From contig DAISWG010000015.1 of the NCBI GenBank assembly GCA_036826475.1, forward strand, positions 7,326 through 71,325: DNA of 64,000 nt, read 5' to 3'. Under the pieces are notes generated by a model that was given only the letters and a program-made list of their open reading frames with translations, was not told the DNA's origin and searched no databases. Numbering within the stretch: position 1 is the first letter of the stretch; every line of letters starts with the position of its first letter. Below are positions 25,658 to 33,328 of this stretch, in pieces. A program made the translations under genes and the position numbers. The stretch comes from Miltoncostaea sp036826475 (lineage in GTDB: Bacteria; Actinomycetota; Thermoleophilia; Miltoncostaeales; Miltoncostaeaceae).

Positions 25658-27127
25658 TCATCCCGCGATCGCCGCGGCCAGGCGCGCGGCGGCCGCGTTG
25701 GTCGGGGCCAGGCGCACGCCCGCGTCCTCCAGGGCGGCGGCCTGGCGGCTGCGCACCTGCGGGTCGGCCTCCGTGCCCAGCACGTAGCCCACCACGGCCA
25801 GCTGCGGCCGGGCGGCCAGGGCCTCGCGGATCGGCGGGATCAGCACCGACGCGGGGTCGGGGTGGCTGGCGTACCCCAGGACGACGTCGATCAGGATCAC
25901 GCCCACGTCGGGGTCGGCGGCCTCCTCGGCCAGCCGCTCGGCGCGGGCGGCGGGGTCGATCATGGGGTGGGGGCGGCCGCGGGTGAACTCCTCCTCGCCC
26001 AGATCGAGCACCGCGTGGCCCGACGGCGGCCCCTGCAGCCGCCGCGCGCGCCCGGCGGGGGCGTTGGTGGACACGGTGCCGAGGCGCTCGGCCAGGATCG
26101 CCGCGGCCTCGCTGCACAGCGTGCCGCCCGAGAAGAGGCCCCGCACCGCGCCGCCCGACACCCATCCGGCGCGCGGGTCGCGCGGCGCCGGGGCGTCGTG
26201 CCCCGCGAGCCGCGCGGCCGCGAGGGCCGCGCCCTCCAGCGTGTCGGCCAGGTGGACGCCGTCCACCGGGTCGACGCCGCCCCCCACCATGCAGGCGGCG
26301 GCGGGCTTCCCGCACCCCGCCAGCGCGCGCAGCACCGTCTCGGCCACCTCCGGGCTGGGCGGCTTGGAGACGCAGAGGACCACCGCCGTGTCGTCGTCGG
26401 CCGCCAGCCGGGCGATCGCGTCCAGGGCGGTGACGGCCCCCACCTCGTCCTTCAGGTCGCGCCCCCCGGTGCCGTAGCAGGCGCTGACCCCCGCCCCGGC
26501 GCGATCGACGAGCACCGTGACCTCCTGCGCGCCTGTGCCGGCCGCCGCGACCACGCCGACGCTGCCGCGGGCCACGACGTTGGCGAAGCCGAGGGCGACG
26601 CCGTCGATGATCGCGGTGCCGGCGCCGGGACCCATCACGAGCAGCCCGCGCTCGTGGGCGCGCCGCTTGAGCGCCACCTCGTCGGCGACCGGGACGTTGT
26701 CCGAGAAGAGGAGCACGTCCATGCCGGCGCCGAGGGCCTTGTGCGCCTCCAGGGCCGCGTACTCGCCGGGCACCGACACCACCGCCACGTCGCCCGCGGC
26801 CCGCGCCAGGCTGCGCGGGGCCCGCACCGCCGGCCCCCCGCCGCCCGCCGCCGCGGGGACGGCGTCCAGCACATGCTCGGCGGCCGCGACGCCGTCGCCG
26901 GCGCGGTCGCCCTGCACGGCGATGACCAGGTCGTCGGGACCTGCCCCGTCGATCGCCGGGTCGTCCATCCCCAGGCCGCCCGCCTCCTCGCGGTTGGCGG
27001 GGGTGCCCATGAAGCAGAACGCGCGGGTCACCCCGTCGACCGCCTCGGCGGCGCGGGCGGCCGCCATCATCTTCGCGCTGTCGGCCCAGCGGCCGGCCCG
27101 GACGCGGACCTCCAGCGACGCGCTCAC
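25658..27127 (-). CDS. fdrA: FdrA-family protein (acyl-CoA-synthetase-like)
   Basis: A 489-residue protein with tandem succinyl-CoA-synthetase-like modules: VVARGSVGVVAAAGTGAQEVTVL (CoA-binding Rossmann type) and the later STNAPAGRARRL and GVILIDVVLGYASHPDPAS segments. FdrA (AllF) with the DUF1116 protein AllG and AllH is reported to act as an oxamate carbamoyltransferase in E. coli. A DUF1116 gene (37218) and carbamate kinase (31047) are in this cluster. GTG 27127 overlaps the decarboxylase stop. It is shorter than E. coli FdrA. Confidence 0.85.
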   Translation of the reverse strand: MSASLEVRVRAGRWADSAKMMAAARAAEAVDGVTRAFCFMGTPANREEAGGLGMDDPAIDGAGPDDLVIAVQGDRAGDGVAAAEHVLDAVPAAAGGGGPAVRAPRSLARAAGDVAVVSVPGEYAALEAHKALGAGMDVLLFSDNVPVADEVALKRRAHERGLLVMGPGAGTAIIDGVALGFANVVARGSVGVVAAAGTGAQEVTVLVDRAGAGVSACYGTGGRDLKDEVGAVTALDAIARLAADDDTAVVLCVSKPPSPEVAETVLRALAGCGKPAAACMVGGGVDPVDGVHLADTLEGAALAAARLAGHDAPAPRDPRAGWVSGGAVRGLFSGGTLCSEAAAILAERLGTVSTNAPAGRARRLQGPPSGHAVLDLGEEEFTRGRPHPMIDPAARAERLAEEAADPDVGVILIDVVLGYASHPDPASVLIPPIREALAARPQLAVVGYVLGTEADPQVRSRQAAALEDAGVRLAPTNAAAARLAAAIAG

Positions 27128-28362
27128 GATGCGGACACCGCCCTCCCCTCGGGGCCCACCAGCAGCGGCTCGGCCTGCGCGCCGAGGGCCTCGTCGTCGG
27201 TCTCGCGGGCGCGCAGCAGGGCCGCGCGGCCGCCCTCCACCAGCACCGCCCCCGGACGGAGGTGGATGAACGGGGAGGCCTGCGCCATGGCGTAGGCCCC
27301 CGTCTGACCCACCCACACCAGGTCCCCGACGCGCAGCGGCGTCAGCGGCACCTCCCGCGCGATCGCGTCGTGCTGGAGGCACAGCGGCCCGAACAGGTCG
27401 GTCGGTCGCTCGGCCCCGCCGCGCGGCTCGGCGGCCTCCACCGGCGAGCGCTTCCACAGCACGCACGGCACCTGGGTGATGCCGGCATCGACCACCACGG
27501 CACCGGCCCCGCGCCGGGCCACCACGCGCGTGAGCAGCCACCCGGCGTCGCGGATCAGCGCGCGCCCGGGCTCAAGGATCAGCGGGGGCGCATCCGGCCC
27601 GAGGGCCTCGCGCACCGCCGCGAGGTAGGGGCCCAGCCCGGCGGCACCCGGCCACCCACCGCCCATGTCGAGCCACTCGACGCCGCCGACCCGCTCGGCG
27701 GTCTCGCGCAGGCGCGCGGCGGCGGCGGCGAACCGCGACACGGGCACCGGGTACTGCACCGTGACCCCGTGGATCGGCGGACCGGCCGGGGGGAGCGGGC
27801 CGAGCTGGTAGGCGCCGAGGTGGATGTGCAGCCCGGTGAGCCGCAGGCCGGCGCGGCGCAGGACCGACGCGGCGGCCGGCGCCACGCGCGCCGGGACCCC
27901 GAACCGGTCGGTGGCCTCCCGGTCGGGCGGGCGCAGGCGCAGGCCGATCCGCGCGCCGGGCGCCGCGTGCCGGGCCAGGCGGGCGATCGCGCGCACCTGC
28001 TCGGCCCCGTCGGCGATCACCGTGGCGCCCTCCTCCAGGGCGCGCTTCAGCTCGTCCCCGGTCTTGAGCGGGCCGTTGAACACCATCTGCGACCCCGGCA
28101 CCCCGGCGCGGCGCGCCACCCGGTACTCGAAGCCGGATGCCACCTCGGCCCAGCAGCCCGCCCGGTTCAGGCGCGCCACCAGGCCCATCAGCGGGTTGGA
28201 CTTGACCGAGTAGGCGACGGTCACGTCCGCGCCGGCGGCCTCCCTGAACGCCCGCGCCTCGGCCTCCATCCGGGCGCCGTCGAACGCGTAGAGCGGCGTC
28301 CCGAACCGCTCCGCCAGCTCGGAGGCGCGGCCGGGCGGGCGCGGGTCGAGGCCCCGGATCAC
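27124..28362 (-). CDS. PLP-dependent decarboxylase, diaminopimelate/ornithine (fold III) family
   Basis: A 412-residue alanine-racemase-type barrel enzyme. The PLP lysine is Lys54 in AYSVKSNP. HIHLGAYQ, DMGGGWPG and EPGRALI follow, and the dimer-interface motif GPLCLQHDAI retains the catalytic Cys and Asp seen in diaminopimelate decarboxylase. Its place inside the FdrA operon argues against a lysine-biosynthesis role; it probably decarboxylates or modifies a pathway amino acid. GTGA overlaps occur at both ends. Confidence 0.88.
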   Translation of the reverse strand: MIRGLDPRPPGRASELAERFGTPLYAFDGARMEAEARAFREAAGADVTVAYSVKSNPLMGLVARLNRAGCWAEVASGFEYRVARRAGVPGSQMVFNGPLKTGDELKRALEEGATVIADGAEQVRAIARLARHAAPGARIGLRLRPPDREATDRFGVPARVAPAAASVLRRAGLRLTGLHIHLGAYQLGPLPPAGPPIHGVTVQYPVPVSRFAAAAARLRETAERVGGVEWLDMGGGWPGAAGLGPYLAAVREALGPDAPPLILEPGRALIRDAGWLLTRVVARRGAGAVVVDAGITQVPCVLWKRSPVEAAEPRGGAERPTDLFGPLCLQHDAIAREVPLTPLRVGDLVWVGQTGAYAMAQASPFIHLRPGAVLVEGGRAALLRARETDDEALGAQAEPLLVGPEGRAVSAS

Positions 28363-29354
28363 GCCGCCGCCTCGCGCTCGAGGAGCGGCCAGACGCGGGC
28401 GCCCACCCGCGCGACCTCCACGTCGTGCGGGTAGCCGGAGCCGATGACCAGGTCGACGCCGGCGTCGCGGTAGGCGGCCAGCAGCTCGGCCACGCGCGCG
28501 TGGGAGCCCACAAGGCCGGTGCCCGCGCCGCCGCGGACCGCCCGGATGCCCGCCCACAGGCCGGGCGCCACCCAGCCGTCGCCGTCGGCGTCGATCGCGT
28601 TCATGCGCGCCTGGCCGACGCTGTCGAACCCGGCGTACTCGGACGCCCGTTCGCCGGTGACCTCGGCGCGCGACAGCAGCTCGGCCGCGGCGGCGCGGGC
28701 CTCGCGGTCGGTGTCGCGGGCGATCACGTGGATCCGCAGCCCGAACCGCATGGGCCGCGCGGCCCGCGCCCGCACGCGGGCGACCCTGGCGGCGATCTGC
28801 TCGGGCGGCTCGCCCCACATCAGGTACGTGTCGGCCACCCGGCAGGCGAGCGCCACGGCGTCGTCGCTGGCGCCGCCCAGATAGAGGGGCCCGGGGAAGC
28901 GCGCGCGGAGGGCGTCGGCCAGGGCGCCGAGCCGGGCGTAGCGGCCGGCGTGGTCGAGCGCCGGCGCGCCGTACCCGGTGTCGGGCCCGCCGCCCGCGAC
29001 CAGGTTGATCGCGATCCGCCCGGGCGCGATGCGCTCGAGCGTCTCGGCCTGGTGGGCGGCGAGGTCGGGCGCGAGCCCGGCGGGGTTGATCGCCACGATG
29101 ATCCGGATCGCGCGCGTCAGGGCCGCGAGCGCGGTCGCCGTGGTCCAGCTCTCCATGAACGGGGCGTCCGGCGCGAACGAGTCGTTGACCGTCCCCGTGG
29201 GGATCAGGATCTCGGCGGCGCCGGCGCGCTCCGCCGCGGTCGCGACGGCCGCGAGGTGGGCGATGGTGGGCGCCTGCTCGGGGCGGCGCGTGCCCAGGAA
29301 GCGGCCGTCGCCCTCCGACGGGCAGTACCAGGCGAGGGTGGGCGTCCCGGTCAG
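28359..29354 (-). CDS. LLM-class (luciferase-like) flavin oxidoreductase, probable CTG start
   Basis: A 331-residue TIM-barrel protein related to SsuD-type alkanesulfonate monooxygenases, with LAWYCPSEGDGRFLG, AAEILIPTGTVND, RIAINLVAGGG and YLGGASDDAV. These use FMNH2 and O2 to oxidise C-S or C-N compounds. The first in-frame ATG (29156) would delete about 66 conserved residues, and no GTG or TTG lies upstream. CTG 29354 sits right before the conserved N terminus with GGGGGA about 7 bp upstream, so I use it. The stop overlaps the decarboxylase start. Confidence 0.82.
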   Translation of the reverse strand: MTGTPTLAWYCPSEGDGRFLGTRRPEQAPTIAHLAAVATAAERAGAAEILIPTGTVNDSFAPDAPFMESWTTATALAALTRAIRIIVAINPAGLAPDLAAHQAETLERIAPGRIAINLVAGGGPDTGYGAPALDHAGRYARLGALADALRARFPGPLYLGGASDDAVALACRVADTYLMWGEPPEQIAARVARVRARAARPMRFGLRIHVIARDTDREARAAAAELLSRAEVTGERASEYAGFDSVGQARMNAIDADGDGWVAPGLWAGIRAVRGGAGTGLVGSHARVAELLAAYRDAGVDLVIGSGYPHDVEVARVGARVWPLLEREAAA

Positions 29355-29395
29355 CGGGCTGTCCCCCGGCGGCGGTCGTGCGCGATCATCCGCCC

Positions 29396-29671
29396 GTGTC
29401 GTGCACGGTGACCATCGAGAGCCGCGATCCCGAGACCGGGGAGGTGCGGCGCGACGTGTTCGAGCTGACGCCCGCCCCGCCGCCCGGCGACGAGCGCCGC
29501 GTGCTGGTGGAGCTGGTGACCGGCATCCACCCGAACGCCGTTGAGGTGTCGTGGTCCGACGGCGTCGCCGTGCTCGACGACGGCGGACGGGCCGTGACCG
29601 CCACGTTCGGCCCCGGCGAGCCCGACTCCGACCCGCCGCCCGCCCCCGACCAGGGCACCCTCTTCGGCTGA
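29396..29671 (+). CDS. Small hypothetical protein within the cluster
   Basis: A 91-residue acidic protein (VSCTVTIESRD at the start, DSDPPPAPDQGTLFG at the end) with alternating beta-strand-like segments and no family I know. The GTG lies 41 bp from the divergent LLM start. The sequence GATCAT is 6 bp upstream, in the place of a leaderless -10. It is convergent with the aminotransferase-fold gene. It does not resemble the small MSMEG_0570 protein of related clusters. Confidence 0.6.
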   Translation: MSCTVTIESRDPETGEVRRDVFELTPAPPPGDERRVLVELVTGIHPNAVEVSWSDGVAVLDDGGRAVTATFGPGEPDSDPPPAPDQGTLFG

Positions 29672-29682
29672 GCGCCCGCCGC

Positions 29683-31050
29683 TCACCCGGCCTCCACGAG
29701 GGCGGCGATCCGGCGGCCGCGCTCGGTGCCGTACGAGAGGAACAGGTCGCGGACCGCGTCGCGGTACACCCCGGACGCCGCCTCCTCGATCGCGTCGGGG
29801 AACGCCTCGGCGAAGCGCTCCAGCGCCGAGGCGTCCGGGTCGCTCAGGTTGAGCCGGAGCGTCGTGGTGGCACCCACCTCGCCCAGCCCGTCCCCCGGGT
29901 AGACCGCCACCCGCCGGCGGCACAGCGCCACCGTCAGCTCCTGCGCGCTGGCGCCGGCGCCGGACACGTCGATGACGCACGAGAACCCGTAGGCCGGGTC
30001 GATCACCGGCGTGGCGATGCGCTTCAGCGCCGCCAGGTTCCGCCGGATGACGTCCTCGCCGCGCCGCGTCCAGTCCTCGTCGCGCAGCGCCGCCGCGGCG
30101 CCCACCTGCGCGACCCGGTTGGTGTTGAGGCGGACGGCCGCGATCTTCACCTGCAGGCACGTCCGCACCAGCGCGGGGTCCCCCCCGAGCGCGCCGACCC
30201 GGGCGCCCGCCATCCCGTAGCCGTGCGCCAGGCCGCTCGACACCAGCAGCGTCGCGTCGGGATGGTCGGCCGCGACGGCCGCGATCGGGTGGTGCCGGGC
30301 GGCCGGATCGACGCGGTGGGCGGAGTGGGTGGTGTCGGCCAGGATCACGATCCCGCGGTCGGCCGACAGCCGCAGCAGCGCCGCGAGCTCCTCGCGCGCC
30401 TGGACCGTCCCGAACGGGTTCACCGGATCGCAGACCACGATCATCCTCGTGCGCGGCGTGACGGCGGCGGCCACCTCGCCGGGGTCGAGGCGCCACCCGT
30501 TGCCGGCCGTGAGGCGCACCCACACCGGCACGCCGCCGGCCAGCCGGAGCGCCGGCACGAAGTGGAAGTAGCCGGGGTCGGTGACGATGACCTCGTCGCC
30601 CGGGTCCAGGCACGCGAGGGCCGCGTAGCCCACGCCCGCCTGGGCGCCCTCGGTGCCGATCACGTCGAAGCGGTCGTCGCGGGCGCGGCCCAGGAGCGCC
30701 TCGGCCATCAGGTCGCGCAGCGGCTCGTCCAGGTCGGGCGAGTACGGGCCCACGTGCTCGGCGTCGACGGCGTCGCGCATCGCGTCGAGCGCCCGCGGGG
30801 ACGGCCCGATGTGGTTGGCCATCCATCCCAGGTCGGCCCACTCGCCGCGGTCGAGCGCGATGGCGCCGTCGCGGTAGACGTCCGCCGGGTCCCACCCCAG
30901 GATGCGGTAGGCGTCGCGGTACGTCATGTAGTTGCCGAACCCCTGCGGGTCCTCCAGCAGGGCGCGGGCGCGCGCCGAGGCGGCGGGCACGTCGGCCGGG
31001 GCCGGGGGGCGCCACGTGAGCACCGATCGTTGGCGCGGCCGGGTGCTCAC
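29683..31050 (-). CDS. Class I/II aminotransferase-fold protein lacking the PLP lysine
   Basis: A 455-residue fold-type I protein with PYSPDLDEPLRDLMAE, DEVIVTDPGYFHFVPALR, VVCDPVNPFGT, ILADTTHSAHRV and the segment LLVSSGLAHGYGMAGARVG. In active relatives the last segment reads S.SK.yg.aG.R.G. Here the lysine position is His276 (codon at 30225-30223), so a normal transaminase reaction is unlikely. It may use His as base, as in some PLP dehydratases, or have a structural role. The GTG overlaps the carbamate kinase TGA. Confidence 0.85.
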   Translation of the reverse strand: MSTRPRQRSVLTWRPPAPADVPAASARARALLEDPQGFGNYMTYRDAYRILGWDPADVYRDGAIALDRGEWADLGWMANHIGPSPRALDAMRDAVDAEHVGPYSPDLDEPLRDLMAEALLGRARDDRFDVIGTEGAQAGVGYAALACLDPGDEVIVTDPGYFHFVPALRLAGGVPVWVRLTAGNGWRLDPGEVAAAVTPRTRMIVVCDPVNPFGTVQAREELAALLRLSADRGIVILADTTHSAHRVDPAARHHPIAAVAADHPDATLLVSSGLAHGYGMAGARVGALGGDPALVRTCLQVKIAAVRLNTNRVAQVGAAAALRDEDWTRRGEDVIRRNLAALKRIATPVIDPAYGFSCVIDVSGAGASAQELTVALCRRRVAVYPGDGLGEVGATTTLRLNLSDPDASALERFAEAFPDAIEEAASGVYRDAVRDLFLSYGTERGRRIAALVEAG

Positions 31051-31982
31051 GCGACGATCCGCGTCCCCGTGCGGCCCGCGAGGGCGTCGGCGGCCGCCTC
31101 CATGGACGTGATCAGGGCCTGGCCGCCGCCGCCCTCCACGAACTGCACCGCCGCCTCGACCTTGGGACCCATGCTGCCCGCCGGGAACTGGCCGTCGGCC
31201 AGGTGGGCGCGGGCCTCGGCGACGGTCATCACGTCGACCGGGCGCTCCCGCGGCGTGCCGAAGTCGAGCAGCACCTTCTCCACGCCGGTGAGCAGCAGCA
31301 GCGACGACGCGCCCACCAGCCGGCCGACGAGGGCCGCGGCGAAGTCCTTGTCGATCACGGCGTCCACGCCCACCAGGTCGGCGCCGACCCGGGCCACCGG
31401 GACGCCGCCGCCGCCGCAGGCCACCACCACCTCGCCCGCGTCGAGCAGGCGCCGGATCTCGCCGGCCTCCACCACCTCGACCGGCTCGGGCGAGGCCACC
31501 ACCCTCCGCCAGCCCCGCCCGGCGTCCTCCGCCACCGACCAGCCCCGGGCGGAGGCCAGCCGCCGTGCGCGGCCCTCGGAGAAGAACGGGCCGATGGGCT
31601 TGGTGGGGTGCGCGAACGCCGGGTCGGCGGCGTCGACCACCACCTGCGTCATGACCGCCGCCACCGAGCGCGGGAGGCCGCGCGCGGCGAGCGTGTCGCC
31701 GATCGACTGGGCCAGCAGGTAGCCGAGCTGACCCTGGGTCATCGCGCCCAGCACGAACAGCGGCTGGGCCGGGATCTCGCGGCTCACCGCCTCCTGGGCC
31801 ATCGCCAGCGCGCCCACCTGGGGGCCGTTGCCGTGCACGACCACGAGGCGCACGCCGTCGCCGATCATCCGTACCGCGGTCTCCGCGACGCCCCTCGCAC
31901 GCGACTCCTGGTCCGCGAACTCACCGAGCCCGGCGGGGGCGAGCGCGTTGCCCCCGATGGCCAGGATCACCGTCTCCGACAC
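31047..31982 (-). CDS. arcC: Carbamate kinase
   Basis: A 311-residue enzyme that makes ATP from carbamoyl phosphate and ADP, releasing CO2 and NH3. Motifs are IGGNALAP, VVVHGNGPQVG, FVLGAMTQGQLGY, PTKPIGPFFS, VACGGGGVPV and VDAVIDKDFAA. There is no arginine deiminase or ornithine carbamoyltransferase nearby, so the carbamoyl phosphate probably comes from the FdrA/DUF1116 proteins of this cluster. AAGGAG lies 11 bp before the GTG. The aminotransferase-fold gene is coupled downstream. Confidence 0.93.
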   Translation of the reverse strand: MSETVILAIGGNALAPAGLGEFADQESRARGVAETAVRMIGDGVRLVVVHGNGPQVGALAMAQEAVSREIPAQPLFVLGAMTQGQLGYLLAQSIGDTLAARGLPRSVAAVMTQVVVDAADPAFAHPTKPIGPFFSEGRARRLASARGWSVAEDAGRGWRRVVASPEPVEVVEAGEIRRLLDAGEVVVACGGGGVPVARVGADLVGVDAVIDKDFAAALVGRLVGASSLLLLTGVEKVLLDFGTPRERPVDVMTVAEARAHLADGQFPAGSMGPKVEAAVQFVEGGGGQALITSMEAAADALAGRTGTRIVA

Positions 31983-32155
31983 CGACTCGCTATCTCCTTG
32001 TGTACATAGTCCGGGAAGACAGTTGTTGGTTAGGGACGTTGCGCCAAGGGGGCCCGGGGTGGAGGATGCTATCTCCCCAACCGCCGGAGGGGGCCCGACC
32101 TCGTGCGGGCTCCGAGGGATCCGGCCGTGTGCCCCACACCGAGAAGGAGCATCGC
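31983..32155. promoter_or_regulatory. Divergent regulatory region of the nitrogen cluster
   Basis: This 173-bp region separates carbamate kinase (minus) from the MSMEG_0572-like gene (plus). About 31990-32040 is markedly AT-richer than the rest of the window and contains TGTACA and TTGTTGGTTAG, likely promoter or operator DNA. A ribosome site AAGGAG (minus strand, 31999-31994) serves the kinase. AAGGAG at 32144-32149 serves the plus-strand gene. No known GlnR, NtcA or AmtR site can be identified with confidence. Confidence 0.5.
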
Positions 32156-32641
32156 GTGGCCAAGATCGAGGGAATGAAGCCGGAGGCCGGTCAGGAGCTC
32201 TACGACGTCTCCGAGAAGGTGTTTCCGGACATCAAGGCCGAGCCTGGTGAGGAGGCTTGGATCTTCATGCACACCGTGCCCTACGAGGGCTCGGTCGGCC
32301 TGGTCAACCTGCTCACGGCCACGCGGCTCGGGCGCAAGGGCTTCAAGGTCAGCCTGGTGCTCTACGGGCCGGGCGTGCTGATGGCGTCGGGCACCCGCGG
32401 CTACCCCGCCGTCGGCCAGGAGGCCTTCCCGGGTCACATGGCCATCAACAACCAGCTCAAGACCCTGCTCGCCGAGGGCGCGACCATCTACGCGTGTCGC
32501 TTCGCGATGGGCGCCCTGTACGGCTTCCGCGAGGACGACCTCATCCCGGGCGTCACCGCGTTCAACCCGCTCGACGTGCTCGACTCGGCGCTGACGGCAT
32601 GGCGCAACAAGGCCTTCCAGCTCAACACCTGGACGGTCTGA
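32156..32641 (+). CDS. MSMEG_0572/Sll0783-family nitrogen-starvation response protein
   Basis: A 161-residue DsrE-like soluble protein with EAWIFMHTVPYEGSVGLVNLL, GFKVSLVLYGPG and a second half with EAFPGHMAINNQLKTLLAEG and IYACRFAMGALYG. The family is named from Mycobacterium MSMEG_0572 and Synechocystis sll0783, which is induced by nitrogen starvation. Its biochemical role is unknown. GTG 32156 has AAGGAG six bases upstream. It heads the plus-strand operon of the cluster. Confidence 0.88.
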   Translation: MAKIEGMKPEAGQELYDVSEKVFPDIKAEPGEEAWIFMHTVPYEGSVGLVNLLTATRLGRKGFKVSLVLYGPGVLMASGTRGYPAVGQEAFPGHMAINNQLKTLLAEGATIYACRFAMGALYGFREDDLIPGVTAFNPLDVLDSALTAWRNKAFQLNTWTV

Positions 32642-32677
32642 GCAGCGGGAACCCGACGGGACGGGGACGGGCGCGCG

Positions 32678-33307
32678 GTGAGCGAACGCGACGACGTCCT
32701 GCGCCGCTGGCGGCTGGGTGAGGAGCGCCTCTACCCGGTCGCCACGGTCCGTCCCGACCTGTACCAGGCGGTGATCGGGGTGGTCCGCGCCCTCGTGGAC
32801 CACCTCTCGTCCGTCCCGGACCTGGACGCCCTGATCGTGACCTTCCGCACCGCGGGCCGCGACGACGAGCTCGACGCGGCCGGCGTGGCGCGCCGCGACC
32901 TGTCGCCCGAGATCGACCTGGACCTGGTCCGCGACGCCGCCTACCAGGCGCGCGCCCGGGAGCTCGAGGTGCGCGCCGCGAACGAGCGGACCACCGCCTC
33001 GATCCGCCGGGCGCGGGCCGCCGGCGACCCGACCGCCGTGATCTGGAGCGAGGGGGAGCGGGAGCTCTGGCCGCCGTACCGCCGCGTGGAGATGTCGGTC
33101 GAGAGCGGCAACGCGGTGGCGGTCACCACACTGATGGACCCGGACACGATGATGCCCCGCTACGCGCTCGAGGCGATGGTCCTCGACCCGGAGAGCGGCG
33201 AGGCGGTGCCGGACGAGGAGCCCCTCTCCCCGCGCCGCGAGTTCACCGATCCGGACGAATGGCGCGCGGCCGCCGAGGCGCTCCGGTCCGCGCTCCTCCG
33301 AACCTGA
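32678..33307 (+). CDS. Cluster-associated hypothetical protein
   Basis: A 209-residue soluble, acidic protein with no family I recognise. The N terminus RDDVLRRWRLGEERLYPVAT, a middle with VTFRTAGRDDELDAAG, and the segment YQARARELEVRAANERTTASI suggest a mostly helical first half followed by beta strands (WPPYRRVEMSVESGNAVAVT). Its position between the MSMEG_0572-like gene and the amidohydrolase on one transcript suggests a pathway-specific part. Confidence 0.72.
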   Translation: MSERDDVLRRWRLGEERLYPVATVRPDLYQAVIGVVRALVDHLSSVPDLDALIVTFRTAGRDDELDAAGVARRDLSPEIDLDLVRDAAYQARARELEVRAANERTTASIRRARAAGDPTAVIWSEGERELWPPYRRVEMSVESGNAVAVTTLMDPDTMMPRYALEAMVLDPESGEAVPDEEPLSPRREFTDPDEWRAAAEALRSALLRT

Positions 33308-33328
33308 CCACCTGACGAAAGGGACGTC

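Noticed and set aside
29396..29671. Assignment as the MSMEG_0570 small nitrogen-starvation protein
   Set aside because: Size is similar, but none of the remembered family residues are seen; left as hypothetical.
31990..32040. GlnR, NtcA or GntR operator in the nitrogen-cluster regulatory region
   Set aside because: TGTACA is present, but the half-site spacing of each consensus is not met. Recorded only as AT-rich promoter DNA.
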